From Paraburkholderia terricola (GTDB lineage Bacteria > Pseudomonadota > Gammaproteobacteria > Burkholderiales > Burkholderiaceae), in contig NZ_FRAB01000026.1 of assembly GCF_900142195.1 (NCBI RefSeq), positions 1-64,000 of the forward strand: a DNA stretch of 64,000 bases. The letters are read 5' to 3'. The translations under genes were made by a program, and so were the position numbers. The notes beneath the pieces are model-generated. The model did no database searches, was not told where the DNA came from, and was given only the letters and a program-made list of their open reading frames with translations. Below, in pieces: positions 17,163-26,153 of the stretch (the stretch's first letter is position 1; every line of letters begins with the position of its first letter).

Positions 17163-18251
17163 TCAGACGACTTCGACGCGTCTTTCGCCGCTCACCATCT
17201 CGCCGATCACGCGCGCCTCGCCGAAACCGTCGGCGTGGAATAGGGCGAGCACTTCGTCGACGGCCTCGGGCGCGCACGACACCAGCAGACCGCCCGAGGT
17301 TTGCGGGTCGGTGAGCAGCGTGCGCGCGGTCGACGGCAAGGAGGACGGCAGCACGACGTCCTTGCCGTAAGCGTCCCAGTTGCGCCCGGACGCGCCGGTG
17401 AAAATACCGGCTTCCGCCAGCCCGATCACATCCGGCAGCCACGGCAGGTCCGCATAGCGCACGCGGGCGGTCAGATTCGAGCCGCGCGCCAATTCCAGCG
17501 TGTGGCCCAGCAGGCCGAAACCGGTGATGTCGGTCAGCGCGTGCACGCCGTCCAGCCTGGCCAGTTCCGCGCCGGGGCGGTTGAGCTTGGTGGTCGCGCC
17601 GATCATCGCGGCGTAGCCGGCGGCGTCGAGGCGGTTTTTCTTCAGCGCCGCCGAGAGAATGCCGACGCCCAGCGGCTTGCCGAGAATCAGCACGTCGCCG
17701 GCCTGCGCGCCCGCATTGCGCTTCACGCGCTTCGGATCGACCACGCCGATCGCGACCAGGCCGTAAATGGGCTCCACGGAATCGATCGAATGGCCGCCCG
17801 CGAGCGGAATGCCGGCTTCGGCGCAGACGGATTCGCCGCCTTTGAGCACGGCTGCGATCACGTCGTGCGGCAGCACGTTGATCGGCATGCCGACGATCGC
17901 CAGCGCCATGATCGGTTTGCCGCCCATCGCATAGACGTCGGACAGCGCATTGGTCGCGGCGATGCGGCCGAAGTCGAACGGGTCGTCGACGATCGGCATG
18001 AAGAAGTCGGTGGTGGCGACGATCGCCTGCGCGTCGTTCAGTTTGTAGACGGCGGCGTCGTCGGCGGTATCGTTGCCGACCAGCAAGTCGGGAAAGAACG
18101 GCAGCGGCGCGCTGCGTTTGAGCAGGTCGGCGAGCACGCCGGGCGCGATCTTGCAGCCGCAGCCGCCGCCATGCGACAGGCTGGTGAGGCGGGGCGACGC
18201 GGTTGGGGTTTCGCTTGTGGTTTGGCTCGTGGTGGCGTGGGTATCGGTCAT
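17163..18251 (-). CDS. selD: selenide, water dikinase (selenophosphate synthetase)
   Basis: The 362-aa enzyme makes selenophosphate from selenide and ATP for both SelA and SelU. The catalytic loop is HGGGCGCKI, with Cys31 and Lys34 matching Cys17 and Lys20 of the E. coli enzyme; this copy uses Cys, not selenocysteine, at the active position. Conserved GNDTADDAAVY and ATTDFFMPIVDDP metal/ATP segments follow. The first 25 residues are a Thr/Ser-rich extension. It is first of the leftward selenium operon and 658 bp from the divergent formate dehydrogenase operon, with one small gene between. Confidence 0.97.
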   Translation of the reverse strand: MTDTHATTSQTTSETPTASPRLTSLSHGGGCGCKIAPGVLADLLKRSAPLPFFPDLLVGNDTADDAAVYKLNDAQAIVATTDFFMPIVDDPFDFGRIAATNALSDVYAMGGKPIMALAIVGMPINVLPHDVIAAVLKGGESVCAEAGIPLAGGHSIDSVEPIYGLVAIGVVDPKRVKRNAGAQAGDVLILGKPLGVGILSAALKKNRLDAAGYAAMIGATTKLNRPGAELARLDGVHALTDITGFGLLGHTLELARGSNLTARVRYADLPWLPDVIGLAEAGIFTGASGRNWDAYGKDVVLPSSLPSTARTLLTDPQTSGGLLVSCAPEAVDEVLALFHADGFGEARVIGEMVSGERRVEVV

Positions 18252-18389
18252 CGTGGTGCGGATCTGAGGCTTCGAATGACCGCATTATGCGGGTTGTTCG
18301 GGCGCGGCGCAGCGACCGGCCGGCGCAACCCGGCGCCAAGGCGTCGAGCCCAGCGAGGGCCACGGCCGGTCACGTCTTATGACCGGCGC

Positions 18390-18716
18390 TTATTTGTTAC
18401 TGCCGGCTCCCGTGCCGTACAGCCCGTTGTCGAAGCCACCGTTTCCCTGCGCTGTGTGACCTTTGCTAACGCTTTTGCCACGCGAAGTGGCCGAGCCGCC
18501 GTCCCTGGTTTGCGGCTTGTGCGACTCATGCACAGCGGAGGCCGCCGGATCGGGCGCCGAACCCATCGCGGAGGCGCGATTTTCCTGTTGCTCCGAGCCG
18601 CTGCCCTGGGTGGTCTGCGCGAAGCCGCATGGGCTCGCAACCAGCACCCCGCTGCCGAAAGCGAGCGAGACGATGAATCTGGATGGACGCGAATGGGCAA
18701 GAAGTCGGGGAGTCAT
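18390..18716 (-). CDS. small secreted hypothetical protein
   Basis: This 108-aa protein has an N-terminal signal-like segment (FIVSLAFGSGVLVASPCGFA) followed by a low-complexity, Ser/Gly/Gln/Lys-rich tail with no recognised domain. Similar short exported, disordered proteins are common in Burkholderia. It lies between selD and the formate dehydrogenase promoter; whether it has any link to selenium is unknown. A 9-bp inverted repeat (18314-18322 with 18363-18371) lies between it and selD. Confidence 0.5.
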   Translation of the reverse strand: MTPRLLAHSRPSRFIVSLAFGSGVLVASPCGFAQTTQGSGSEQQENRASAMGSAPDPAASAVHESHKPQTRDGGSATSRGKSVSKGHTAQGNGGFDNGLYGTGAGSNK

Positions 18717-18858
18717 AAGTCAGCCTAATGATCAGGGAGTGAGCGGGATTCACGCAGAACAAATGCAGCAGGAACGATGCCCGCTTCCCGCTCACCGGCT
18801 GCGGTGTTTCATATTTGCCCGCGCGGGCGAGGGGGTACAGTCTCGCTGCAGGACTTGA

Positions 18859-18885
18859 TACTGACCTCTATAATCAATATCAGTA
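18859..18885 (+). promoter_or_regulatory. putative fdoG promoter with flanking dyad
   Basis: A perfect TATAAT at 18869-18874 lies 36 bp before the fdoG ATG and is flanked by the inverted pair TACTGA (18859-18864) and TCAGTA (18880-18885). No good -35 box stands at the proper distance, which would suit an activator-dependent promoter. This is an inference from sequence alone. Confidence 0.4.
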
Positions 18886-18909
18886 CCCCACAAGAGCCGA
18901 GGCCATTAA

Positions 18910-21900
18910 ATGCCGCATATGTCCCGGCGACAATTTCTGAAGGTCTCCGCCACCACGCTTGCCGGATCGAGTCTCGCCCTCATGGGCTTCTCCCCGGCTC
19001 CCGCGCTAGCGGAAGTCCGTCAGTACAAGTTGTCGCGTACCACTGAAACCCGCAATACCTGCCCGTACTGCTCCGTAGGCTGCGGCATCCTGATGTACGG
19101 ACTCGGCGACAACGCCAAGAACGCCAAGTCCAGCATCATCCATATCGAAGGCGATCCCGATCATCCAGTGAATCGCGGCACGTTGTGCCCGAAGGGCGCG
19201 AGCCTGATCGACTTCATTCATAGTCCGAGCCGTCTGAAGCACCCCGAGCATCGCGCGGCCGGATCGAATGAATGGACGCGGATTTCCTGGGAAGATGCGC
19301 TCGACCGCATCGCCAAGCTGATGAAGGAAGACCGCGACGCCAATTTCGTCGAGGCCACGCCGGACGGCAAGAAGGTCAACCGCTGGCTGACCACCGGCAT
19401 GCTGGCGGCCTCGGCCGGCAGCAATGAAGTGGGTTATCTGACGCACAAGACTGTCCGCAGTCTTGGCATGCTCGCGTTCGACAATCAGGCGCGTGTCTGA
19501 CATGGCCCGACGGTGGCAGGTCTTGCCCCGACGTTTGGCCGTGGAGCGATGACGAACCATTGGGTCGACATCAAGAACGCGGATGTGATTCTCGTGATGG
19601 GCGGCAATGCGGCCGAGGCGCACCCGTGCGGCTTCAAATGGGTCACGGAAGCCAAGGCGCATCGCAAGGCAAGGTTGATCGTGGTCGATCCGCGCTTCAC
19701 GCGCACGGCTTCGGTCGCGGACTATTACGCGCAGATTCGAACCGGCTCGGACATCGTGTTCCTCGGCGGGGTGATCAACTATTTGCTCACCAACGACAAG
19801 ATCCAGCACGAATATGTGAAGAATTACACGGACATGCCGTTCATCGTCCGTGAGGATTTTTCATTTACCGACGGTCTGTATTCCGGTTACAACGCCGACA
19901 AGCGCAGCTACGACAAGAGCACGTGGGACTACGAACGCGGCGACGACGGTTTCGCGAAAGTGGACCCGACGCTGCAGGACCCGCGCTGCGTCTATCAGCT
20001 CATGAAGCAGCACTACTCGCGCTACACGCCCGAGCAGGTCGAGAAGATTTGCGGCACGCCGAAAGAGAAATTCCTCAAGGTGTGCGAGATGCTCGCGTCG
20101 ACGGCGGTGCCGGGGCGCGCCGGCACGATCCTGTACGCGCTCGGCTGGACCCATCACTCGGTCGGCTCGCAAATGATCCGCACCGGCGCGATGGTGCAAC
20201 TGCTGCTGGGCAACATCGGCGTTGCCGGCGGCGGCATGAACGCGTTGCGCGGCCACTCGAACATTCAGGGCTTGACGGACCTCGGCCTGATGTCGAATCT
20301 GCTGCCCGGCTACATGACGCTGCCCATGGAGGCCGAGCAGGACTACGAGGCGTACATCACGAAGCGCGCCACCCAGCCGCTGCGGCCCAATCAACTCAGC
20401 TACTGGCGCAATTACCGCGCTTTCCACGTCAGCTTCATGAAGTCGTGGTGGGGCGATAACGCGAACGCCGGGAACAACTTCGGCTTCGACTATCTGCCGA
20501 AGCTCGACAAGCCGTACGACATGCTGCAGGTCTTCGAACTGATGAATCAGGGCAAGATGACCGGCTACATCGCGCAGGGCTTCAACCCGCTTGCCGCGGC
20601 GCCGAACAAGGCGAAGATCGGCGCGAGTCTCGCCAAGCTGAAGTGGCTCGTCATCATGGACCCGCTCGCCACCGAGACCTCCGAGTTCTGGAAAAACCAC
20701 GGCGAATTCAACGACGTCGATGCGTCGGCGATCCAGACCGAGGTGTTCCGTCTGCCGACCACCTGTTTCGCGGAAGAACGCGGCTCGCTGGTCAGTTCGA
20801 GCCGGGTCCTGCAGTGGCACTGGCAGGGCGCGAACGGCCCCGGTGAAGCGAAGAGCGATCTCGAGATCATGTCGGGGCTGTGGCTGCGCATCCGCAAGGC
20901 CTACAAGGAGAACGGCGGCAAGTATCCCGATCCGATTCTCAACATGAGCTGGCCGTACGCCGACCCGGAAAGCCCCACGCCTGAAGAACTCGCGATGGAG
21001 TTCAACGGAAAGGCGCTCGCCGACGTCACCGATCCCACCGACAAAACCAAGGTGCTCGCGAAGAAGGGCGAGCAACTGGCCAGCTTCGCGCAACTGCGCG
21101 ACGACGGCAGCACCGCGAGCGGTTGCTGGATTTTTTGCGGCTCGTGGACCCAGGCCGGCAACCAGATGGGCCGCCGCGACAACGCCGACCCGACCGGCAT
21201 CGGCAATACGCTGAACTGGGCGTGGGCGTGGCCCGCGAACCGGCGGATTCTGTACAACCGTGCTTCATGCGACGTCAGCGGCAAGCCGTTCGACCCCACG
21301 CGCAAGCTGATCGCGTGGAACGGCAAGACATGGAGCGGCGCGGACATTCCCGACTTCAAGGCGGACGAACCGCCCGAAAACGGCATGAATCCGTTCATCA
21401 TGAATCCGGAGGGCGTCGCGCGCTTCTTCTCGCGCGACGGTCTGGTGGAAGGACCGTTCCCCGAGCATTACGAACCGTTTGAAACGCCGATCGGCTACAA
21501 CCCGCTGCATCCGAACAACAAGGCGGTCGTCAGCAATCCGGCGGCGCGCGTGTTCCCGGACGACCGCGCCGCGTTCGGCACGCACGACAAGTTTCCGCAT
21601 ACGGCGACCACCTATCGTCTGACCGAACACTTCCACTACTGGACCAAGCACGCGCGCCTGAACGCGATCGTGCAGCCGCAACAGTTCGTGGAGATCGGCG
21701 AGGATCTGGCGAAGGAAGTGGGCGTGGTCGCGGGCGATCGCGTCAAGGTGTCGTCCAATCGTGGTCATATCGTTGCGGTGGCGCTCGTCACCAAGCGGAT
21801 CAAACCGCTGATGATCGAGGGGAAAAAGGTGCAGACAGTCGGGTTGCCGTTGCATTGGGGCTTCAAGGGGCTCACGAAGCCGGGTTATCTCATCAATACG

Positions 21901-21978
21901 CTGACGCCTTCCGTGGGCGACGGGAATTCGCAAACACCGGAATTCAAGTCGTTCCTCGTCAAGGTCGAAAAGGCATAA
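18910..21978 (+). CDS. fdoG: selenocysteine-containing formate dehydrogenase, alpha subunit (in-frame UGA = Sec197)
   Basis: The gene reads through the TGA at 19498-19500 as selenocysteine, giving 1022 aa. Evidence: both halves are in the same frame, the context NQARV-U-HGPTV matches the active site of E. coli FdnG/FdoG, and a SECIS hairpin follows at once. The N-terminus has a Tat signal (SRRQFLKVSA), then a 4Fe-4S site (CPYCSVGCG ... CPKGA) and molybdopterin domains. It oxidises formate to CO2 on the periplasmic side and passes electrons to FdoH. Annotation as two broken genes (18910-19500 and 19513-21978) would be wrong. Confidence 0.97.
19498..19530 (+). promoter_or_regulatory. bacterial SECIS element in fdoG
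   Basis: Starting at the UGA, an apical hairpin forms from CGG (19511-19513), a bulged U (19514), GGCA (19515-19518), loop GGUCU (19519-19523), UGCC (19524-19527) and CCG (19528-19530). The loop GGU and the bulged U are the features bound by the C-terminal winged helices of SelB in the E. coli fdhF SECIS, and the 10-nt distance from UGA to the stem fits. Confidence 0.92.
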
Positions 21979-21987
21979 GGAGCTGAG

Positions 21988-22920
21988 ATGGCACTGCAAT
22001 CACTCGATATCAAACGCCTCTCCGCCACCACGCTGCCGGAGCCGCAGATTCGCGAGCCGGCCACGGGAACGGTCGCCAAGCTCATCGACGTCTCCAAGTG
22101 CATCGGCTGCAAGGCGTGTCAGACGGCCTGCATGGAATGGAACGACTTGCGCGACGAGGTCGGCGACACCACCGGCGTCTACGACAACCCGCGCGATCTG
22201 ACCGAGCATTCATGGACCGTCATGCGCTTCTCGGAGTACGAGAACACCGAAGGCGATCTCGAATGGCTGATCCGCAAGGACGGCTGCATGCACTGCGAGG
22301 ACCCCGGCTGTCTGAAGGCCTGCCCGGCGCCGGGCGCGATCGTGCAGTACACGAACGGTATCGTGGATTTTCACGAGGAAAACTGCATCGGCTGCGGCTA
22401 TTGCGTGACCGGTTGCCCGTTCAACGTGCCGCGCATTTCGAAGAAGGACAACCGCGCGTACAAGTGCACGCTGTGCTCGGACCGTGTGGCCGTCGGTCAG
22501 GAACCCGCTTGCGTCAAGACCTGCCCGACCGGCGCGATCATGTTCGGCACCAAGGAGGACATGAAGCAGCAGGCGGCGGAGCGGGTCGTGGATCTGAAGG
22601 AGCGCGGTTTTCAGAACGCCGGCTTGTACGATCCCGCCGGCGTGGGCGGCACGCATGTGATGTACGTGCTGCATCACGCCGACAAGGCCAATCTGTACCA
22701 CGGCTTGCCGCAGGATCCGAAGATCAGCGCGATGGTTTCTCTGTGGAAGGGCCTCTCGAAGCCGCTGGCGCTGGCCGGTATCGCGTTCGCGGCGGTGGCG
22801 GGTTTCTTCCATTACACACGCGTTGGCCCCAACGAGGTGACGGAGGCGGAAGAACTCGAAGCCCAGCGTGAAGTCGACGAAGTACGCCGTTCGCGGGAGG
22901 CATCCGATGAAACACCCTGA
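21988..22920 (+). CDS. fdoH: formate dehydrogenase beta subunit, iron-sulfur
   Basis: The 310-aa protein carries four 4Fe-4S ferredoxin motifs (CIGCKACQTACMEW; CMHCEDPGCLKACP; CIGCGYCVTGCPFNVPR; CTLCSDRVAVGQEPACVKTCPTG) and a C-terminal membrane anchor (LALAGIAFAAVAGFFHY). It relays electrons from the selenium/molybdenum site to the cytochrome b subunit. It starts 9 bp after fdoG and overlaps fdoI by 14 bp. Confidence 0.96.
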   Translation: MALQSLDIKRLSATTLPEPQIREPATGTVAKLIDVSKCIGCKACQTACMEWNDLRDEVGDTTGVYDNPRDLTEHSWTVMRFSEYENTEGDLEWLIRKDGCMHCEDPGCLKACPAPGAIVQYTNGIVDFHEENCIGCGYCVTGCPFNVPRISKKDNRAYKCTLCSDRVAVGQEPACVKTCPTGAIMFGTKEDMKQQAAERVVDLKERGFQNAGLYDPAGVGGTHVMYVLHHADKANLYHGLPQDPKISAMVSLWKGLSKPLALAGIAFAAVAGFFHYTRVGPNEVTEAEELEAQREVDEVRRSREASDETP

Positions 22921-23563
22921 ACACACCACGCTGAGAGACGTGAAGGGCAACGGCCTGATCGTGCGCTACACGCCGAACGAGCGCACGAATCACTGGATCA
23001 CCGCCATTACGTTCGTCCTGCTGGCGCTCTCCGGTCTCGCCATGTTTCATCCCGCCATGGCGTGGCTCTATGCGCTTTTAGGCGGCGGGCAGTGGACGCG
23101 GATTCTGCATCCGTTCATCGGCTGCGTGATGTTCGTCTCGTTCCTGATTCTTGCGTTGCGCTTCTGGCATCACAATTATCTCGACAAGGCCGACATGCAG
23201 TGGATGAGGCAGTTCGACGACGTGCTCAACAATCGCGAGGACAAACTGCCGCCGATCGGAAAGTACAACGCCGGTCAAAAGCTGCTATTTTTCACGATGG
23301 TGATTTGCCTCGTGCTGTTGCTGCTCAGCGGCATCGTGATCTGGCGGCGTTATTTCTCGTTCTATTTCCCGATCGAGATCATCCGGCTTGCGGCGGTCGT
23401 GCATGCGGTAACGGCGTTCGTGCTGATCGTCGGCATCATCGTGCATATCTATGCGGCGCTGTGGGTCAAGGGATCGATCGGCGCGATGACGCGCGGCACG
23501 GTGACTTACGGCTGGGCGAGAAAGCATCATCCGAACTGGTTCAAGGAAACCATCGGCAAGTGA
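22907..23563 (+). CDS. fdoI: formate dehydrogenase gamma subunit, cytochrome b556
   Basis: This 218-aa membrane protein has four helices and the heme-binding histidines expected of FdnI/FdoI (NHWITAITF in helix 1, LHPFIGC in helix 2, VHAVTAF and VHIYAALW near the end). It transfers electrons to quinone. ATG 22907 is chosen because GGAGG at 22896-22900 precedes it; the frame could extend 13 codons upstream without a Shine-Dalgarno site. Confidence 0.95.
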   Translation: MKHPEHTTLRDVKGNGLIVRYTPNERTNHWITAITFVLLALSGLAMFHPAMAWLYALLGGGQWTRILHPFIGCVMFVSFLILALRFWHHNYLDKADMQWMRQFDDVLNNREDKLPPIGKYNAGQKLLFFTMVICLVLLLLSGIVIWRRYFSFYFPIEIIRLAAVVHAVTAFVLIVGIIVHIYAALWVKGSIGAMTRGTVTYGWARKHHPNWFKETIGK

Positions 23564-23664
23564 GAGGCAAATAAGAAGCAAACAAGCGGTACGGCTTTTA
23601 GCGCACCGCACCCGAGCCGCCGCTCTTGTTCATGGAACCGCGGCGGCTCTTCAGTTTTAGCGCA

Positions 23665-24690
23665 ATGGCAGCGCAATTGTCAGAGGTCGATACCTTGGTT
23701 CAACGCATTCTTGAAGCCGGCGATATCGAGTCGCTCGATCACTCGGCGATTCCCCGCATCCGCACGCCTGAACGGCTCGCGGTGTTCGCGCCGCGTGCCG
23801 CGCGGCTGCGTCAGTTGGCGGCGCTCGACAATCCGATCGCCGGCTATTTGCGCCTGATGGCCGTGCTGGCCGACGCGCAGCAAGCGGTGATGGCGGGCTT
23901 CAAGGCGAAGCCGCCCAGCCCCGAATTGATCGCGAGCGCGCAACAGCATTCCATGCCGCTGATTCCCGCGCTGTCGGGCGCGCGCGATCCGGCGTGGCGC
24001 GATGTCTTGCGTCAGTTGCTCGACAAGGTCGAAGCCGCGGGGCCGCTCACGCCGCCGCTCGAAGCGCTCATCGGCCGGTTGCGCACGCTCGACACCGCCG
24101 CGCTCGAATCGCAGGCCGACGCGATCTTCGCGCAGCGCTTCGGCGAGGTGGACCCGGCGAGCGCGCCGTTCATCGTGGCCGCGCTGCAAGTGGTGTGGAC
24201 CGATCTCGCCGCCGATATCGACAAGCGCGAGGTGCCGTACCTCGAAACGCTCGGCCTATGCCCCGTATGCGGCTCTCACCCGGTGGCGAGCACGGTGCGC
24301 GTGGGCGGTGTGTATGACAATTACCGCTACCTGCAATGCGGCTTGTGCGCGACCGAGTGGCACATGGTGCGCTCGAAATGCTCGAACTGCGATTCGACCA
24401 AGGGCATCGCCTATCACGCGGTCGGCTCGCCGGACGTCGACGACGCCACGCGGGAAGCCGAATCGCGGAACGCGGCGTTAAAGGCGGAGTCGTGCGACGA
24501 ATGCCATACTTATCGGAAGATCGGCATTCAGTCGAAAGACTACGATTTCGATCCGTTCGCGGACGATCTCGCCAGCCTCACGCTGGACCTGCTGATGGGG
24601 GCGGAGGGATACCGGCGTGCGTCGCCGCATCCGTGGCTGTGGCCGGAGCAGGCCGACGCCTCGGCTGAGCCTTCCGGCGAATCCGCTTAA
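23665..24690 (+). CDS. fdhE: formate dehydrogenase accessory protein
   Basis: This 341-aa cytoplasmic protein (alternative starts at 23626 and 23632) has the FdhE pattern of four Cys pairs in a double rubredoxin-like zinc fold: CPVCGSHP, CGLCATEW, CSNCDSTKG and CDECHTY. FdhE binds the Tat-targeted catalytic subunit and is needed for formate dehydrogenase activity. The N-terminal start is uncertain because no clear ribosome site is visible; E. coli FdhE has about 309 residues. Confidence 0.93.
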   Translation: MAAQLSEVDTLVQRILEAGDIESLDHSAIPRIRTPERLAVFAPRAARLRQLAALDNPIAGYLRLMAVLADAQQAVMAGFKAKPPSPELIASAQQHSMPLIPALSGARDPAWRDVLRQLLDKVEAAGPLTPPLEALIGRLRTLDTAALESQADAIFAQRFGEVDPASAPFIVAALQVVWTDLAADIDKREVPYLETLGLCPVCGSHPVASTVRVGGVYDNYRYLQCGLCATEWHMVRSKCSNCDSTKGIAYHAVGSPDVDDATREAESRNAALKAESCDECHTYRKIGIQSKDYDFDPFADDLASLTLDLLMGAEGYRRASPHPWLWPEQADASAEPSGESA

Positions 24691-24722
24691 AAGCGACTGA
24701 AACGACTGGAAGGGATTGCCTC

Positions 24723-26153
24723 GTGAGCGATGTAAGCGGCTCTGAATTGCGGGCGCTGATGGCGCGCGTGCCGTCGGTGGAAAAGGTCATGGCGTCGGCG
24801 GAATTCGCCGCGCTCCTGAACGAATTCGGCCGCACCCAGGTGTTGACCGCGCTGCGCGAGGCGCTCGATCAGTGGCGCGTGAGCGCGCAATCGGGCAGCG
24901 CGTCCGTGAGCGCGCTCGACGCCGCGCAACTTCAGGCATCGGTGGAAGCCACGCTGCGCCGGCGCAACCAGTCCCGCTTGCGCAGCGTCTTCAATCTGAC
25001 CGGCACGGTGCTGCATACGAATCTCGGCCGCGCGTTGTTGCCGGACGAAGCGGTGCAAGCCGTTGTGAAGGCGCTCACGCAGCCCGCCAACCTGGAATTC
25101 GATCTTGGCACGGGCAAGCGTGGCGACCGAGACGATTTGATCGACGAACTGATCTGCGAACTGACCGGCGCGGAAGCGGCCACGGTGGTCAATAACAATG
25201 CCGCCGCGGTGCTGCTCACGCTGTCCGCGCTGGCTGCGAGGAAAGACGTCATCGTGTCGCGCGGCGAACTGGTCGAAATCGGCGGCGCGTTTCGCATTCC
25301 CGACATCATGAGCCGCGCGGGCGCGAAGCTGCGCGAGGTCGGCACCACGAATCGCACGCATCTGAAAGACTATGCGGAAGCCATCGGCCCGCAAACCGCG
25401 CTGCTGATGAAGGTGCACACGAGCAACTACGCGATCCACGGCTTCACCAAGGAGGTCGGGGTCGGCGCCATCGCGCCGCTCGCGCATTCGCATGGCCTGC
25501 CGGTTGCCGTCGATCTCGGCAGCGGCACGCTGGTCGATCTGAGCCAGTGGGGGCTGCCGCACGAAGCGACGGTGCGTGAAACCGTGGAAGCCGGCGCCGA
25601 TCTCGTCACATTCAGCGGCGACAAGTTGCTTGGCGGTCCGCAGGCCGGATTGATCGTCGGCCGGCGCAATCTGATCGCCAGAATCAAGAAGCATCCGCTC
25701 AAGCGTGCGCTGCGCGTCGGCAAGCTGACGCTCGGGGCGCTCGAACCCGTGTTGCAGCTTTACCGCGCGCCGGAAAAACTGGTCGAGCGGCTGACCACGC
25801 TGCGCTTGCTCACGCGTCCCGCCGACGAAATCCGCTTGGCCGCCGAGCGCGTGCAGCCGTTCCTGCAGCGCGCGATCGGCGAACGCTACGCCGTGGCGAC
25901 GGAGCCGATGTTCAGCCAGATCGGCAGCGGCGCATTGCCCGTGGATGTGTTGCCGAGCTACGGCCTCGTGATCAGAACGGCTGACGGCAAGCGCGGCGGC
26001 CGTCAGTTGATCGCGCTCGAAAAGCTGTTGCGCGAGATGGCGCGGCCGGTGATCGGCCGTATCGCGGACGATGCGTTGCGCCTCGACCTGCGTTGTCTCG
26101 AAGCCGCCGACGAAGCACAGTTGGTCGAGCAACTGAAGGGCACGCACGCATGA
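24723..26153 (+). CDS. selA: L-seryl-tRNA(Sec) selenium transferase
   Basis: The 476-aa PLP enzyme converts Ser-tRNA(Sec) to Sec-tRNA(Sec) with selenophosphate. The N-terminal helical domain recognises the tRNA; RSVFNLTGTVLHTNLGRALL and the PLP lysine in TFSGDKLLGGPQAG (about Lys301) are conserved. It uses a GTG start at 24723. Its stop overlaps the selB start (ATGA), so the two are translationally coupled. Confidence 0.97.
   Translation: MSDVSGSELRALMARVPSVEKVMASAEFAALLNEFGRTQVLTALREALDQWRVSAQSGSASVSALDAAQLQASVEATLRRRNQSRLRSVFNLTGTVLHTNLGRALLPDEAVQAVVKALTQPANLEFDLGTGKRGDRDDLIDELICELTGAEAATVVNNNAAAVLLTLSALAARKDVIVSRGELVEIGGAFRIPDIMSRAGAKLREVGTTNRTHLKDYAEAIGPQTALLMKVHTSNYAIHGFTKEVGVGAIAPLAHSHGLPVAVDLGSGTLVDLSQWGLPHEATVRETVEAGADLVTFSGDKLLGGPQAGLIVGRRNLIARIKKHPLKRALRVGKLTLGALEPVLQLYRAPEKLVERLTTLRLLTRPADEIRLAAERVQPFLQRAIGERYAVATEPMFSQIGSGALPVDVLPSYGLVIRTADGKRGGRQLIALEKLLREMARPVIGRIADDALRLDLRCLEAADEAQLVEQLKGTHA

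Noticed and set aside
17301..18728. Plus-strand frame of 475 aa opposite selD
   Set aside because: Antisense shadow; composition is Arg/Ala/Gly-rich with no motif.
19498..19500. Apparent stop codon or frameshift splitting formate dehydrogenase
   Set aside because: Frame is unchanged on both sides, the context fits the Sec active site, a SECIS follows, and the whole Sec machinery is encoded next to it.
19861..21093. Minus-strand frame of 410 aa opposite fdoG
   Set aside because: Antisense shadow of a well-conserved gene.
24687..26147. Minus-strand frame of 486 aa opposite selA
   Set aside because: Antisense shadow; selA motifs are complete on the plus strand.
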